From: JAZGAE01 sp036475545
GTDB taxonomy: Bacteria > Pseudomonadota > Alphaproteobacteria > DATDPM01
Assembly: GCA_036475545.1 (NCBI GenBank)
Contig: JAZGAE010000081.1
Span: 1-15,328 of the forward strand
DNA length: 15,328 nt
Direction: 5' to 3'
Shown here: positions 1 through 7,401 of the stretch, one piece after another
Layout: each line of letters opens with the position of its first letter
Position numbering within the stretch: the first letter of the stretch is position 1
Translations under genes and position numbers: made by a program
The notes under the pieces: generated by a model
Database searches by the model: none
What the model saw: the letters and a program-made list of their open reading frames with translations, nothing else
Told to the model about the DNA's origin: nothing

Positions 1-52
1 GGGACAGTCCGCCGCCGAAGAAGTTTATGCCGCCGACTCTCTTCCCGTTCAT
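1..52 (-). pseudogene. In-frame continuation of the GlcG/HbpS-like gene after the internal TGA, cut by the window edge
   Basis: Directly after the TGA at 53-55, with no change of frame, the minus strand reads MNGKRVGGINFFGGGLS to the window edge. Known GlcG/HbpS proteins have a closely similar segment (pattern G-x-R-[IV]-G-G-[IV]-N-[VF]-F-G-G-G-L) just after the 'NPVN..AY.G' region. The full-length gene therefore probably ran on through position 1. No insertion or deletion is needed to restore it; one sense codon in place of TGA would do. Confidence 0.65.
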
Positions 53-538
53 TCAATCGCACGGCTTCCCATTTTTGATGTGGTTCCCTGCGTAAGCAGC
101 AGCAGCATTAACGGGGTTGCTCTGCGTGAGCTCCCACAGGCTACCGCCCGGCTGCGTTGCCGCCCAAAGATTGGCCGTAGAGAGGGTATCGACCGTTCCA
201 CCGGCGCCACCATTCAGGCTAAAGGCCCAAGCGGTGTGCGCCTTCTGCGCGGAAATCACGCGGCTGCCGGGCCACTGGTCGTTCAAAGCGCCCGTACGGG
301 TCACGTTGCAGACAACGCCATCCACATTCACCACGGTCGCCCACATCTCATTGCCGAGACCACCATTGTTCGGTTCGTCCGGCGCAGCGCCCTCAAGCGC
401 GGCCGTCAGCGCGGCATGGGTCACCGGACAGCTAGCACCGGGCGGGTTTGCGAGAACAGCGTTCGACGCTAACGCCACCGCGCCGGCGAGCGCCGCGCCG
501 AGCGCATAGGTTGTTACTGAGGATTTCATTGGTTTCAT
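53..538 (-). CDS. Secreted GlcG/HbpS-like heme-binding family protein, ended early by an in-frame TGA
   Basis: 161 codons from an ATG at 538 with a strong Shine-Dalgarno (GGGAGG, about 6 nt upstream). The N-terminus is a Sec signal peptide: a Lys-containing start, a hydrophobic stretch at residues 11-29 and a likely cut after Ala30 (AVLA|NPPG). The mature part carries marks I associate with the GlcG/HbpS (DUF336) family: a 'WATVVNVDGVVC' strand, 'DQWPGSRVISAQKAHTA', 'LSTANLWAATQPGGSLW' and 'SNPVNAAAAYAGN'. Family members bind heme or related ligands outside the cytoplasm; the function here is inferred from family only. Cysteines lie at 37, 77 and 160. The frame stops at TGA (53-55), earlier than family members, and the same frame continues past the stop with a conserved motif (see 1-52). 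It may be a pseudogene, a readthrough gene or a sequencing error. The gene is divergent from the lipid kinase. Confidence 0.75.
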   Translation of the reverse strand: MKPMKSSVTTYALGAALAGAVALASNAVLANPPGASCPVTHAALTAALEGAAPDEPNNGGLGNEMWATVVNVDGVVCNVTRTGALNDQWPGSRVISAQKAHTAWAFSLNGGAGGTVDTLSTANLWAATQPGGSLWELTQSNPVNAAAAYAGNHIKNGKPCD

Positions 539-564
539 TTGTAACCTCCCTGAAACATCAGCCG

Positions 565-627
565 CGGAACCTGGAAGGGTTCCGTTCTCACCACGGCCGT
601 CTTACCGTCGGTGACGGCGCGGCCGTG
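565..627 (-). promoter_or_regulatory. Two strong inverted repeats in the leader of the GlcG/HbpS-like gene
   Basis: CGGAACC (565-571) pairs perfectly with GGTTCCG (578-584) around a 6-nt loop. Upstream in the transcript, CACGGCCG (592-599) pairs with CGGCCGTG (620-627), enclosing a second 5-bp stem CCGTC (605-609)/GACGG (613-617) with a GGT loop. Both lie between the candidate promoter and the ribosome-binding site, so they could be an RNA element controlling translation or operators. I could not match them to a known riboswitch class. Confidence 0.35.
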
Positions 628-724
628 CCTTCGGTCGTTGGGGGATTCTTCGCGGCGCCGGCCAAGCGTACGGCCACGCCCCGTGCAGTGTCAGGCCGTC
701 CTCGTTCCCCTGAGGGACCCCAAC

Positions 725-870
725 TATCCGTGTGTATACAAATATAGCGCATGACTATGACGAGGTGTCAATGGTGCTCAAGCTGTTCCTGTAGAATAGC
801 CACAATAATAGTATGGTTAAAATGCAATATTGGTGATGAAAAGTTCGAGTAATGATACGTAAGAGTGCTT
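725..870. other. AT-rich divergent intergenic segment
   Basis: The gap between the heme-binding-like gene (start 538) and the lipid kinase (likely start 903) exceeds 300 bp. Its left part is GC-rich and structured. This right part is markedly AT-rich (for example around 795-840) against a GC-rich background. It contains the leftward candidate promoter at 741-771. For the rightward kinase several A/T-rich hexamers exist (for example TAAAAT 818-823), but none has a convincing -35. No ORF here looks real. Confidence 0.4.
741..771 (-). promoter_or_regulatory. Candidate sigma-70 promoter of the GlcG/HbpS-like gene
   Basis: On the minus strand TTGACA (771-766) matches the -35 consensus fully, and TATATT (746-741) matches the -10 in five of six positions. 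The spacer is 19 bp, longer than the usual 17. An 8-bp palindrome TGTATACA (733-740) lies just downstream. Transcription from here would give a leader of nearly 200 nt before the ATG at 538. Confidence 0.35.
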
Positions 871-902
871 TATCCGCCGGCGCGAAGTCGGAGCCCGTCG
901 CG

Positions 903-1820
903 ATGGACCCTCGCCGCCCGCCCGCCGGCCGCAGCATCCTGGTGATCTACAACCCGGTGGCGGGCGCGAGGAGCCGGCGCCGCTACCGGGCGGTGCTCGC
1001 GGCGCTCGAGGCCAGGGGCTGCCGGGTCACGGTCCGCGAGACGCGCCGGCGGGGGCACGCCGAGGCGATCGCGGCGGACGCCAGGGCCGAGGATTTCGAC
1101 GTCTTGGCGGTGGCCGGCGGCGACGGCACCGTCAACGAGGCGGTCAACGGGCTGGGGCCGGCGTCCCCGCCTCTCGGCGTGATCCCGCTGGGCACCGCCA
1201 ATTCGCTGGCGTTCGAGATCGGGCTCGGGCTGGCGAGCGCCCGCATCGCCCGCACGCTGGCCGAGTGCCCGCCCGTTCCGGTTCCTGTGGGGCAGGTCGA
1301 TGGCCGGCGCTTCATCCTGTTCGCAGGCGTCGGCCTCGACGCCCACGCGGTGGCCGGCCTCAGTCCCGGGCTCAAGAGCTGGGCCGGCAAGGGCGCGTAC
1401 TATTGGCAGATTGTCGTGGAGCTGGCGCGCTACCGGCTCCCCGAGCTCACGGTGACGGCCGACGGCGAGGTCTTTCACGCGGCCTCCGTGGTGGTGGCCA
1501 ACGGGCGCTCCTACGGCGGCCGCTTCGTCCTGGCGCCCGGGGCTCGCCTCGACGAGGCGGGGTTCGAGGTGTGTCTGTTCTCGAAGGGTGGCCGCTGGAA
1601 CGCGCTGCGCTACCTGGCGGCGCTCGGCCTCGGCCGGCTTTCCCGGCTCGATGACGTAAAGTTCGTGAAGCGCCGCCGGGTCGTGGTCGAGGGCCCGGCC
1701 GGCGAGCCGGTGCAGGGGGACGGGGAGTTGATCGCGGAGCTGCCGGCGACGATCGAGGTCGCGCCGGAGCCGGTCGCCATCCTGGCGCCGGCGCTGGCGC
1801 GCGGGGCTTGTCGCGGGTGA
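903..1820 (+). CDS. Diacylglycerol kinase-family lipid kinase (YegS/DAGK catalytic domain)
   Basis: About 305 residues, a normal length for bacterial single-domain lipid kinases that phosphorylate diacylglycerol, sphingoid bases or related lipids with ATP at the membrane face. Visible family marks: the N-terminal strand 'ILVIYNPVAG', the nucleotide-binding motif GGDGTVNEAVNGL (about residues 72-84), 'PLGTANSLA' (95-103) in place of the commoner PLGTGN, and the C-terminal 'GDGELIAELPATIEV'. The precise lipid substrate cannot be told. I prefer the ATG at 903, which has GGAG at 890-893 and places the start just before the first strand. An in-frame ATG at 852 would add 17 residues but has no good Shine-Dalgarno. 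The gene stands alone; a parS-like site follows its stop. Confidence 0.85.
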   Translation: MDPRRPPAGRSILVIYNPVAGARSRRRYRAVLAALEARGCRVTVRETRRRGHAEAIAADARAEDFDVLAVAGGDGTVNEAVNGLGPASPPLGVIPLGTANSLAFEIGLGLASARIARTLAECPPVPVPVGQVDGRRFILFAGVGLDAHAVAGLSPGLKSWAGKGAYYWQIVVELARYRLPELTVTADGEVFHAASVVVANGRSYGGRFVLAPGARLDEAGFEVCLFSKGGRWNALRYLAALGLGRLSRLDDVKFVKRRRVVVEGPAGEPVQGDGELIAELPATIEVAPEPVAILAPALARGACRG

Positions 1821-1825
1821 GGGGC

Positions 1826-1841
1826 CGTTTCACGTGGAACC
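1826..1841. other. parS-like ParB-binding site
   Basis: The minus strand reads GGTTCCACGTGAAACG. The widely conserved parS consensus is TGTTNCACGTGAAACA. All 14 inner positions fit, and only the two outermost bases differ. The site lies a few bases after the lipid kinase stop, in non-coding DNA. By family knowledge it would nucleate ParB spreading and chromosome segregation, and such sites cluster near the origin. No parA or parB is in the window. Confidence 0.65.
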
Positions 1842-1848
1842 CGCGCCG

Positions 1849-1934
1849 CAACCCATTGGCGTGCTCCCCGTGACGCGCGGCCGCCAGGATCGGTCACGCC
1901 TCAACCCATTGCCCGGACCCCGGTGACGCGCGGC
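1849..1934 (+). repeat. Pair of 33-bp imperfect direct repeats, 53 bp apart, upstream of ppc
   Basis: Copies at 1849-1881 and 1902-1934 agree at 27 of 33 positions by my count. Both begin CAACCCATTG (itself a CAA-N4-TTG dyad) and end GTGACGCGCGGC. The start-to-start distance of 53 bp is close to five helical turns. The second copy ends exactly where the -35 region of the ppc promoter begins, as expected of tandem activator sites. An inverted pair CGTGAC (1869-1874)/GTCACG (1893-1898) overlaps copy one. Confidence 0.6.
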
Positions 1935-1957
1935 GGGACGTTCGCGCTTGCCGCCGG

Positions 1958-1963
1958 TATAAT
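1958..1963 (+). promoter_or_regulatory. ppc: Consensus -10 box of the ppc promoter
   Basis: TATAAT is a perfect match, about 27 nt before the ppc ATG. At 16-18 bp spacing upstream there is only GC-rich sequence (around GGGACG 1935-1940) and no recognisable -35. This suggests dependence on an activator, plausibly at the adjoining repeats. Confidence 0.5.
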
Positions 1964-1989
1964 CCCCGGGACGTTGCCGGAGCCAGACC

Positions 1990-4900
1990 ATGCCTCGCAG
2001 CCAAGTGCAGAAGACGGTCCGAAAGAAGGCGGCCCGGCCCGAACCGGCGGCGGCCGCCCGCGAGGAGAGCCTGCGCGACGAGGCCTGGCGGGTCCTCGAC
2101 GGCCTCAAGGGGCCGCTCGTGCCGGAAGGGGAGGCCTGCTTCCCGGTGGAGCCCGGCATCGATCCGGGCCGCCTGCACCGCGCGCTGGCGCAAGAGCTCG
2201 ACGAGCTCAGGGCCGTGGCCGAGGGCGACCCCTTCACCAATCCCATCCAGATGCTGGCGCTGCACATCTCCAACCGGCTCCACAGCGGGGAACTCTCGTT
2301 TTCCGGCCTCGAGGCGCTGATCCAGCGGCTCACCTTCTGCGGATTCGTGGCCCGGGCGGAGCGGCTTCGCGGCTACCTCGGCGAATTCGGCCGGACCGAG
2401 AACGCCGCCACGCTGAGGGAGCTGGTGCGCGGGCTGGCGGACAGGCGCAACATCGTCTGGGGCGGCGCCAAGGCCGAGGCGGCCGAGCCCGGCCTCATCC
2501 CGTTCCAAAGCTTCAAGAGCCGCGTCGAGCTGGATCTGTTCGGCGTCGTGTTCACGGCCCACCCGACCTTCGGCCTGCCGGCCACGCTCATGCGGCGTCT
2601 CGCCGAGCTTGCCGCCGGGCGCGGCGCGGACGGCGCGCCGCTCGACCCTCCGGGCCGGGCCGCGATCCTGCGTGAGGCGGCCACCGCCGCGCACCGGCCC
2701 GACGCGGACCTCGACCTCGACATGGAGCACGCCCTCTCGCTGGAGGCCATCACCAACATGCAGGCCGCCATGCGCGAGGCCTACGACGTCATCTTCGAGG
2801 TCACGGAAGAGCTGTACCCGGGCCGCGCCGTCGAGCTGACGCCCAGGCTCGTTACCGTCGCCAGCTGGGTCGGCTACGACCTCGACGGGCGCTCGGACAT
2901 TCTCTGGAGCGATACCCTGGAGAAGCGCCTGCGCGTGCAGGAGATCCAGCTCCGCCACTACCGGGACGCGGTGCGCGCCATCCGCGGGCGGTGCGCGGAA
3001 ACCCGGGAGGCGGCGGAGGTCGACCGCACGCTGGAGCGGCTCCAATCCCGCCTCGATCTCGCCATCACCGAGTTGGACGAGGAGATCGAGGTCTTCAGCT
3101 CGCCGGAGGTGCGCGAGGCTTCGGGGCGCGAGCGCATCCGCCGCATCGCCAAGCGCATGCACGAAGGCCGCGCCAAGCGCCTGGTCGATTCAGGATCCCT
3201 CATCCGGCTCATCACCGACGCGATGGGCTCGGCCGGGGACGGCGGCGTGGTGCGAAGGCTCTGGATCCTGAGGGCGGAGCTCGCCAATTACGGCCTCGGC
3301 ATGGCCCGCACCCATGTCCGGCTCAACGCCTCGCAGTTGCACAACGCGATCCGCAAGGCGATCGCCATGGAGACGGGCCCCGACGACCCCGCCCACCGCC
3401 GCACTTACATGAACGCACTCAATGGGCTGCTGGGCTCGGTCGAGCCCGTGACCATCAATTTCGGCTCGATTCTGGCGGAGCGGGCCTCGGCCAAGCGCCT
3501 CTTCATGATCATCGCCCAGATGCTCAAATACGTGGACGCGACCACGCCGGTGCGGTTCCTGATCGCCGAATCCGAGACCGCGTTCACGCCCTTGACGGCG
3601 CTCTACTTCGCCAAGCTCTTCGGCGTCGAGGACAAGGTCGACATCTCGCCCTTGTTCGAGACCCGCAAGGCGCTGGAGACCGGCGCCCGGGTCGTCGAGG
3701 AGATGCTGGAGAACGAGCATTACCGCGCCTACGTGCGCCGCCGCGGCCGGCTCTGCATCCAGACGGGATTCTCCGACGCCGGCCGTTACCTGGGCCAGAC
3801 GGCGGCGGCGGTCGCCATCGAAAGCTTACGGCTCAAGGTGGGCGAGCTGATGGCCCGCCACGGGCTCGAGGGGGTGCAGCTCGTCGTCTTCGACACCCAC
3901 GGCGAGTCGATCGGCCGCGGCGGCCACCCGGCCAGCCTCCGCGACCGGCTCAATTACGTGTCGTCGCCGGCGTGCCGCTCGCTCTTCATCCGCAACCGCA
4001 TCCCCTTCAAGGAGGAGATCAGCTTCCAGGGCGGCGACGGGTATCTCTACTTCATGAACCCTGCGACGGCGTCCGCCACGGTGTGCCGGATCCTCGAGAA
4101 CGTGTTGGAGACGCCGCAGGCGCGGGACGGCGATCCGTTCTACGAGGATCCCGACACCGTCGGCGAGTTCTTCAGCACCGTCAAGCAGTTCAACGCCGAG
4201 GTGATGGAGGACGCCAACTACGCCGCCCTCCTCGGTGCCTTCGGGGTGAACTTCCTGTATCCGGCGGGCTCGAGGTCCATGAAGCGCCAGCACGAGGTGG
4301 CAGGGGCGGGCGAGCATCCCTCGCACCCCTCGCAGATCCGCGCCATCCCCCACAACAGCATCCTTCAGCAGCTCGGCATGCTCGCCATTACGCTGGGAGG
4401 CGTCGGCCAGGCGATCCGCAAGGACGAGGGCCGCTTCCGCTCCCTCTATGCGGGATCGGACCGATTCCGTCGGCTCATGGGGATGGTGGAATTCGCCTTC
4501 AGCTTCAGCTCGGTCGACGTGTTCAAGGCCTACGTGGACATCTTCGATCCGGGCCTGTGGCTGCTGCGCGCGGCGCGAACGCGCGAGCGCGACCTGAGCG
4601 AGGAGATGCACCGCGTGTCCGAGCACCTGGAGCACGTCGCGCTGCACGAGAGGCTGGCGAAGATCTTCCGCACCATCCAGAAGGACTACCTCGAGGTCCG
4701 CGCCTGGCGGCTCACCGAGGACACGGCGGGCGACGTCCCCGGCGGCCGCGGCCGGGTGCTGGACAAGGAGACGCGCGACGACCTCGTGCTGCTGCACGCG
4801 GTGCGCATGGCCCTCATCAACGAGGTTTACCTGTTGGCGACCCGGGTTCCCGAGTTCAGCCTCCAGACCGGCGTCACCCGCGAGCAGGTGATCGAGAGCC

Positions 4901-5130
4901 TCATGGGCCTCGACGTGCTGCCGGCGGTGGAGGCGCTCGAGCGCATCTTCCCGCGCTTCGGCGACATGGACGTCGGCGAGGACTTCGGCGAGCCCGCGAC
5001 CTACAAGAGCGAAGAGAGCCTCAGCTACGCGCAGGAGCACGAGCGCATCTTCCAGCCGCTCACCGGCGTCTACGAGCTCATCCGTCGCGCGAGCTCCGGG
5101 ATCAGCCACATCATCGGCGCCGTGGGCTAG
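1990..5130 (+). CDS. ppc: Divergent phosphoenolpyruvate carboxylase (1046 aa)
   Basis: The protein matches the PEPC family in motif order but is longer than the usual 880-930 residues and diverges at the active site. PEPC adds bicarbonate to PEP to make oxaloacetate in the cytoplasm. Seen: 'VFTAHPTFG' with the essential His (H191); 'GYDLDGRSD' (295-303) where typical enzymes have GGDRDGNP; 'GFSDAGRYLG' (593-602); 'FDTHGESIGRGGHP' (634-647); 'GSRSMKR' (R762); 'IRAIPHN' (R784). Compared with E. coli numbering recalled from memory, His138, Asp543, Arg587, Arg699 and Arg713 are kept, but Lys546 is Arg599, His579 is Asp635 and Arg581 is His637. The N-terminus (1-20) is a basic low-complexity extension. 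The ATG has GGAG 7 nt upstream. It is monocistronic and convergent with the helicase. It could be a functional divergent clade or an enzyme with altered chemistry. Confidence 0.85.
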   Translation: MPRSQVQKTVRKKAARPEPAAAAREESLRDEAWRVLDGLKGPLVPEGEACFPVEPGIDPGRLHRALAQELDELRAVAEGDPFTNPIQMLALHISNRLHSGELSFSGLEALIQRLTFCGFVARAERLRGYLGEFGRTENAATLRELVRGLADRRNIVWGGAKAEAAEPGLIPFQSFKSRVELDLFGVVFTAHPTFGLPATLMRRLAELAAGRGADGAPLDPPGRAAILREAATAAHRPDADLDLDMEHALSLEAITNMQAAMREAYDVIFEVTEELYPGRAVELTPRLVTVASWVGYDLDGRSDILWSDTLEKRLRVQEIQLRHYRDAVRAIRGRCAETREAAEVDRTLERLQSRLDLAITELDEEIEVFSSPEVREASGRERIRRIAKRMHEGRAKRLVDSGSLIRLITDAMGSAGDGGVVRRLWILRAELANYGLGMARTHVRLNASQLHNAIRKAIAMETGPDDPAHRRTYMNALNGLLGSVEPVTINFGSILAERASAKRLFMIIAQMLKYVDATTPVRFLIAESETAFTPLTALYFAKLFGVEDKVDISPLFETRKALETGARVVEEMLENEHYRAYVRRRGRLCIQTGFSDAGRYLGQTAAAVAIESLRLKVGELMARHGLEGVQLVVFDTHGESIGRGGHPASLRDRLNYVSSPACRSLFIRNRIPFKEEISFQGGDGYLYFMNPATASATVCRILENVLETPQARDGDPFYEDPDTVGEFFSTVKQFNAEVMEDANYAALLGAFGVNFLYPAGSRSMKRQHEVAGAGEHPSHPSQIRAIPHNSILQQLGMLAITLGGVGQAIRKDEGRFRSLYAGSDRFRRLMGMVEFAFSFSSVDVFKAYVDIFDPGLWLLRAARTRERDLSEEMHRVSEHLEHVALHERLAKIFRTIQKDYLEVRAWRLTEDTAGDVPGGRGRVLDKETRDDLVLLHAVRMALINEVYLLATRVPEFSLQTGVTREQVIESLMGLDVLPAVEALERIFPRFGDMDVGEDFGEPATYKSEESLSYAQEHERIFQPLTGVYELIRRASSGISHIIGAVG

Positions 5131-5244
5131 GTGAGGAGCGGTTCCGGCGGGGCCGTCCGATTCCGGCAAAGTCGCGCGGATTGAACAGATGTGGGAGCGG
5201 CGTTCGGCCGGCGTCCTGCCGCCCGCGCCGTGCCGGCGAACCCG

Positions 5245-6642
5245 TTAGTCCTTACCGCCCGTCTTGATGGGAACGGGCCTCAAGAGAAACGCGGGCGCGT
5301 GGTCCTCGAGCCCCGTCTCCGCCTGCTTGGCGCCCCCTTCCGCCCCGCCTTTCGGCCGCCGCCTGGGTTCCCCGGACCGGCGCGGCTTGGCCGGCCCGGC
5401 GGGGGCCGTCTTCGGGCCCGCCTTCTTTTCGCTGGCCCTGGCCCGGTCCTTGGCGGCGGGCTTGCGCCGATGCCTGCGGCGCCCAGGTCTCTCTTCGGCG
5501 GCCTCCTCCGGCACGGCGCCTTCGAGGCCGGGAACCTCCAGCCGGTCGATGGGTCTGCGGATCAGCTTGACGATGGCGGCGACGTATCTCTCGTCCGCGG
5601 GCGTCGCCAGCGTGATGGCGCGGCCCCGACGGCCGGCCCGCCCGGTGCGGCCGATGCGGTGGACGTAGGCCTCGGGGTCCTGTGGCACGTCGTAGTTGAA
5701 GACGTGGGAGAGGCCGGTGATGTCGAGGCCGCGCGCGGCGACGTCGCTCGCCACCAGCAGGGTGATGTCGCCCCTCTTGAAGGCCTCGAGCGTCTCCATC
5801 CGAACCGGCTGCGGCATGTCCCCGTGGAGCGCGGCGACGGCGTGGCGGTGGCGGGCGAGGGCTTTGACGACGTCGCCGATGTCGCGCTTGCGGTTGCAGA
5901 AGATGAGGGCCGATCGGACGTTCTCCGCCTCGATCAGGTTGCTGAGCGCCTGGCGCTTCCGTCCCGATGGCACCCTGGCCAGCACGTGGTCCACGGTCTC
6001 CGCCGGCGAGGCCGGCGGCGTCACCGAGATCTCCTTCGGATTGATCAGGAACTCGTCCGCGAGCCGGCGGATCTCAGCGGGCATGGTGGCGGAGAAGAAC
6101 AGGGTCTGGCGGATTTTCGGCAGGAGGCCGACGATGCGCTCGACGTCGGGAATGAACCCCATGTCCAGCATGCGGTCGGCCTCGTCGATCACCAGGATCT
6201 TGACGTCGGCCATCACGATCTTGCCGCGCCCGAACAGGTCCAGGAGGCGTCCCGGCGTGGCGATCAGCACGTCGACCCCGCGGTTGAGTGCGCGCTCCTG
6301 GTCGACGAACGAGGTGCCCCCGATCAAGAGCGCCGTGGTCAGCTTGTGGTACTTGCCGTAGGTCGCGAAGCTCTCCGCCACCTGGGCCGCGAGCTCGCGG
6401 GTCGGCTCCAGGATGAGCGAGCGCGGCATCCGCGCCCTGGCCCGTCCGGCGGCCAGGCTCTCGATCATGGGGAGCGTGAAGCCCGCGGTCTTGCCTGTGC
6501 CCGTCTGGGCGCAACCGAGCACGTCGCGGCCCATGAGAACGATCGGGATGGCCTGTTCTTGAATTGGGGTGGGCTCGATGTAGCCTGCGTCCTTCACGGC
6601 GCGGAGGACGTCCGGCCCGAGCCCGAGGTCAGTGAATTTCAT
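5245..6642 (-). CDS. rhlE: DEAD-box ATP-dependent RNA helicase, RhlE type
   Basis: 465 residues with a complete helicase core: Q motif around PTPIQEQAIP (24-33), motif I AQTGTGKT (45-52), Ia PTREL (80-84), TPGR (129-132), DEAD (153-156), SAT (184-186), 'ALIFCNRK' (245-252), 'VASDVAARGLDI' (297-308) and motif VI HRIGRTGR (328-335). The region after residue about 378 is a basic, Arg/Lys/Pro/Ala-rich disordered tail, usual in RhlE proteins and likely RNA-binding. By family it unwinds short RNA duplexes in ribosome assembly and RNA turnover. The ATG at 6642 is preceded by a GGAAGAA-type Shine-Dalgarno about 9-10 nt away. It converges on ppc with about 114 bp between stops; no clear terminator with a T-run is seen there. 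RhlE versus other DEAD-box subfamilies is judged from motif wording only. Confidence 0.93.
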   Translation of the reverse strand: MKFTDLGLGPDVLRAVKDAGYIEPTPIQEQAIPIVLMGRDVLGCAQTGTGKTAGFTLPMIESLAAGRARARMPRSLILEPTRELAAQVAESFATYGKYHKLTTALLIGGTSFVDQERALNRGVDVLIATPGRLLDLFGRGKIVMADVKILVIDEADRMLDMGFIPDVERIVGLLPKIRQTLFFSATMPAEIRRLADEFLINPKEISVTPPASPAETVDHVLARVPSGRKRQALSNLIEAENVRSALIFCNRKRDIGDVVKALARHRHAVAALHGDMPQPVRMETLEAFKRGDITLLVASDVAARGLDITGLSHVFNYDVPQDPEAYVHRIGRTGRAGRRGRAITLATPADERYVAAIVKLIRRPIDRLEVPGLEGAVPEEAAEERPGRRRHRRKPAAKDRARASEKKAGPKTAPAGPAKPRRSGEPRRRPKGGAEGGAKQAETGLEDHAPAFLLRPVPIKTGGKD

Positions 6643-6846
6643 TGAGTGCGGTTCTTCCCGGCTAGCGGACAGCCGAATCGTTGAAGAAATGTCTGCATGC
6701 TGCCAATTTGGGGTCGGTACTAGGGATTGCCAAGCCCCCTGTCAAGCCTGGTCGCCCCGAACCGGCCGCCGCCAAGCGCCTTGGCTGGCCCCGGGGCTTT
6801 GGGTAGGGTTGCGCTCGCGCTGCCCGCGACGACCCCTTCCGAGCCC

Positions 6847-7389
6847 ATGCTGATTGATCTTGAGAAATCCTGTCTCCTGGTGGTCGACATCCAGGGCAAG
6901 CTCTTGTCCGTGATGGAGGCGTCCGGGCGGGTGACCGCGAACACCGCGATCCTGCTCAAGGCGGCGGCGCGGCTCGGCATCCCCGTGCTCGCCTCGGAGC
7001 AGTACCCCAAGGGGCTCGGCCCCACCGCGGACGCGCTCGGCCCGCTCATCCCGGAAGGCGCCGTTCTCGAGAAGACGCATTTCTCCTGCGCCGACGTGCC
7101 CGAGTACCGTGACCGGCTTGGCGAGCTGGGGCGCGAGCAGGCGGTGATCACAGGGATAGAGGCCCATGTCTGCGTCCTGCAGACGGCGCTGGGGCTTAAA
7201 CGGCAGGGTTACGAATGCTTCGTCGTCTCGGATGCGGTCTCATCCAGGACGCGGGAGAACCATGCCGCCGCGATGGACCGGCTCAGGGGCGACGGGGTGG
7301 GCGTGGTGACCACCGAGATGGTGCTGTTCGAATGGCTCGGCCGCGCGGGAACGCCTGAGTTCAAGGAGCTGAGCGCCTTGATCAAGTAG
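6847..7389 (+). CDS. Isochorismatase-family cysteine hydrolase
   Basis: 180 residues with the Asp-Lys-Cys triad of the family: Asp14 in 'LLVVDIQGKL', Lys76 in 'LEKTHFSC' and Cys109 in 'ITGIEAHVCVLQTA'. The conserved 'SEQYPKGLGPT' loop and 'VVSDAVSSRT' are also present. The wording is close to the YcaC-like hydrolases, whose substrates are mostly unknown; isochorismate itself is not implied. The ATG at 6847 starts just before the first strand. An upstream TTG at 6727 would add 40 Pro/Ala-rich residues without support. No good Shine-Dalgarno is seen. A weak promoter-like pair TTGGCT (6781-6786) and TAGGGT (6804-6809), 17 bp apart, precedes it. The gene is convergent with rtcA, with only 12 bp between the stop codons. 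Confidence 0.85.
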   Translation: MLIDLEKSCLLVVDIQGKLLSVMEASGRVTANTAILLKAAARLGIPVLASEQYPKGLGPTADALGPLIPEGAVLEKTHFSCADVPEYRDRLGELGREQAVITGIEAHVCVLQTALGLKRQGYECFVVSDAVSSRTRENHAAAMDRLRGDGVGVVTTEMVLFEWLGRAGTPEFKELSALIK

Positions 7390-7401
7390 CGGGGCGCGTG
7401 C

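Noticed and set aside
852..902. Longer N-terminus of the lipid kinase from ATG 852
   Set aside because: No ribosome-binding site, AT-rich start region and no family similarity; ATG 903 fits better.
5983..5988. Other CACGTG cores, here and at 7849-7854, 8125-8130 and 14693-14698, as parS candidates
   Set aside because: All lie inside coding regions and lack the GTT...AAC flanks.
5191..6645. Long plus-strand open frame across the helicase gene
   Set aside because: It is the antisense shadow of a full DEAD-box helicase; long antisense frames are common in GC-rich DNA. The same applies to frames opposite ppc, glnA, parE and the aminotransferase.
6727..6846. TTG start giving 40 extra residues to the isochorismatase-family protein
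   Set aside because: The extension is Pro/Ala-rich without family similarity, and the ATG at 6847 matches the normal start of the fold.
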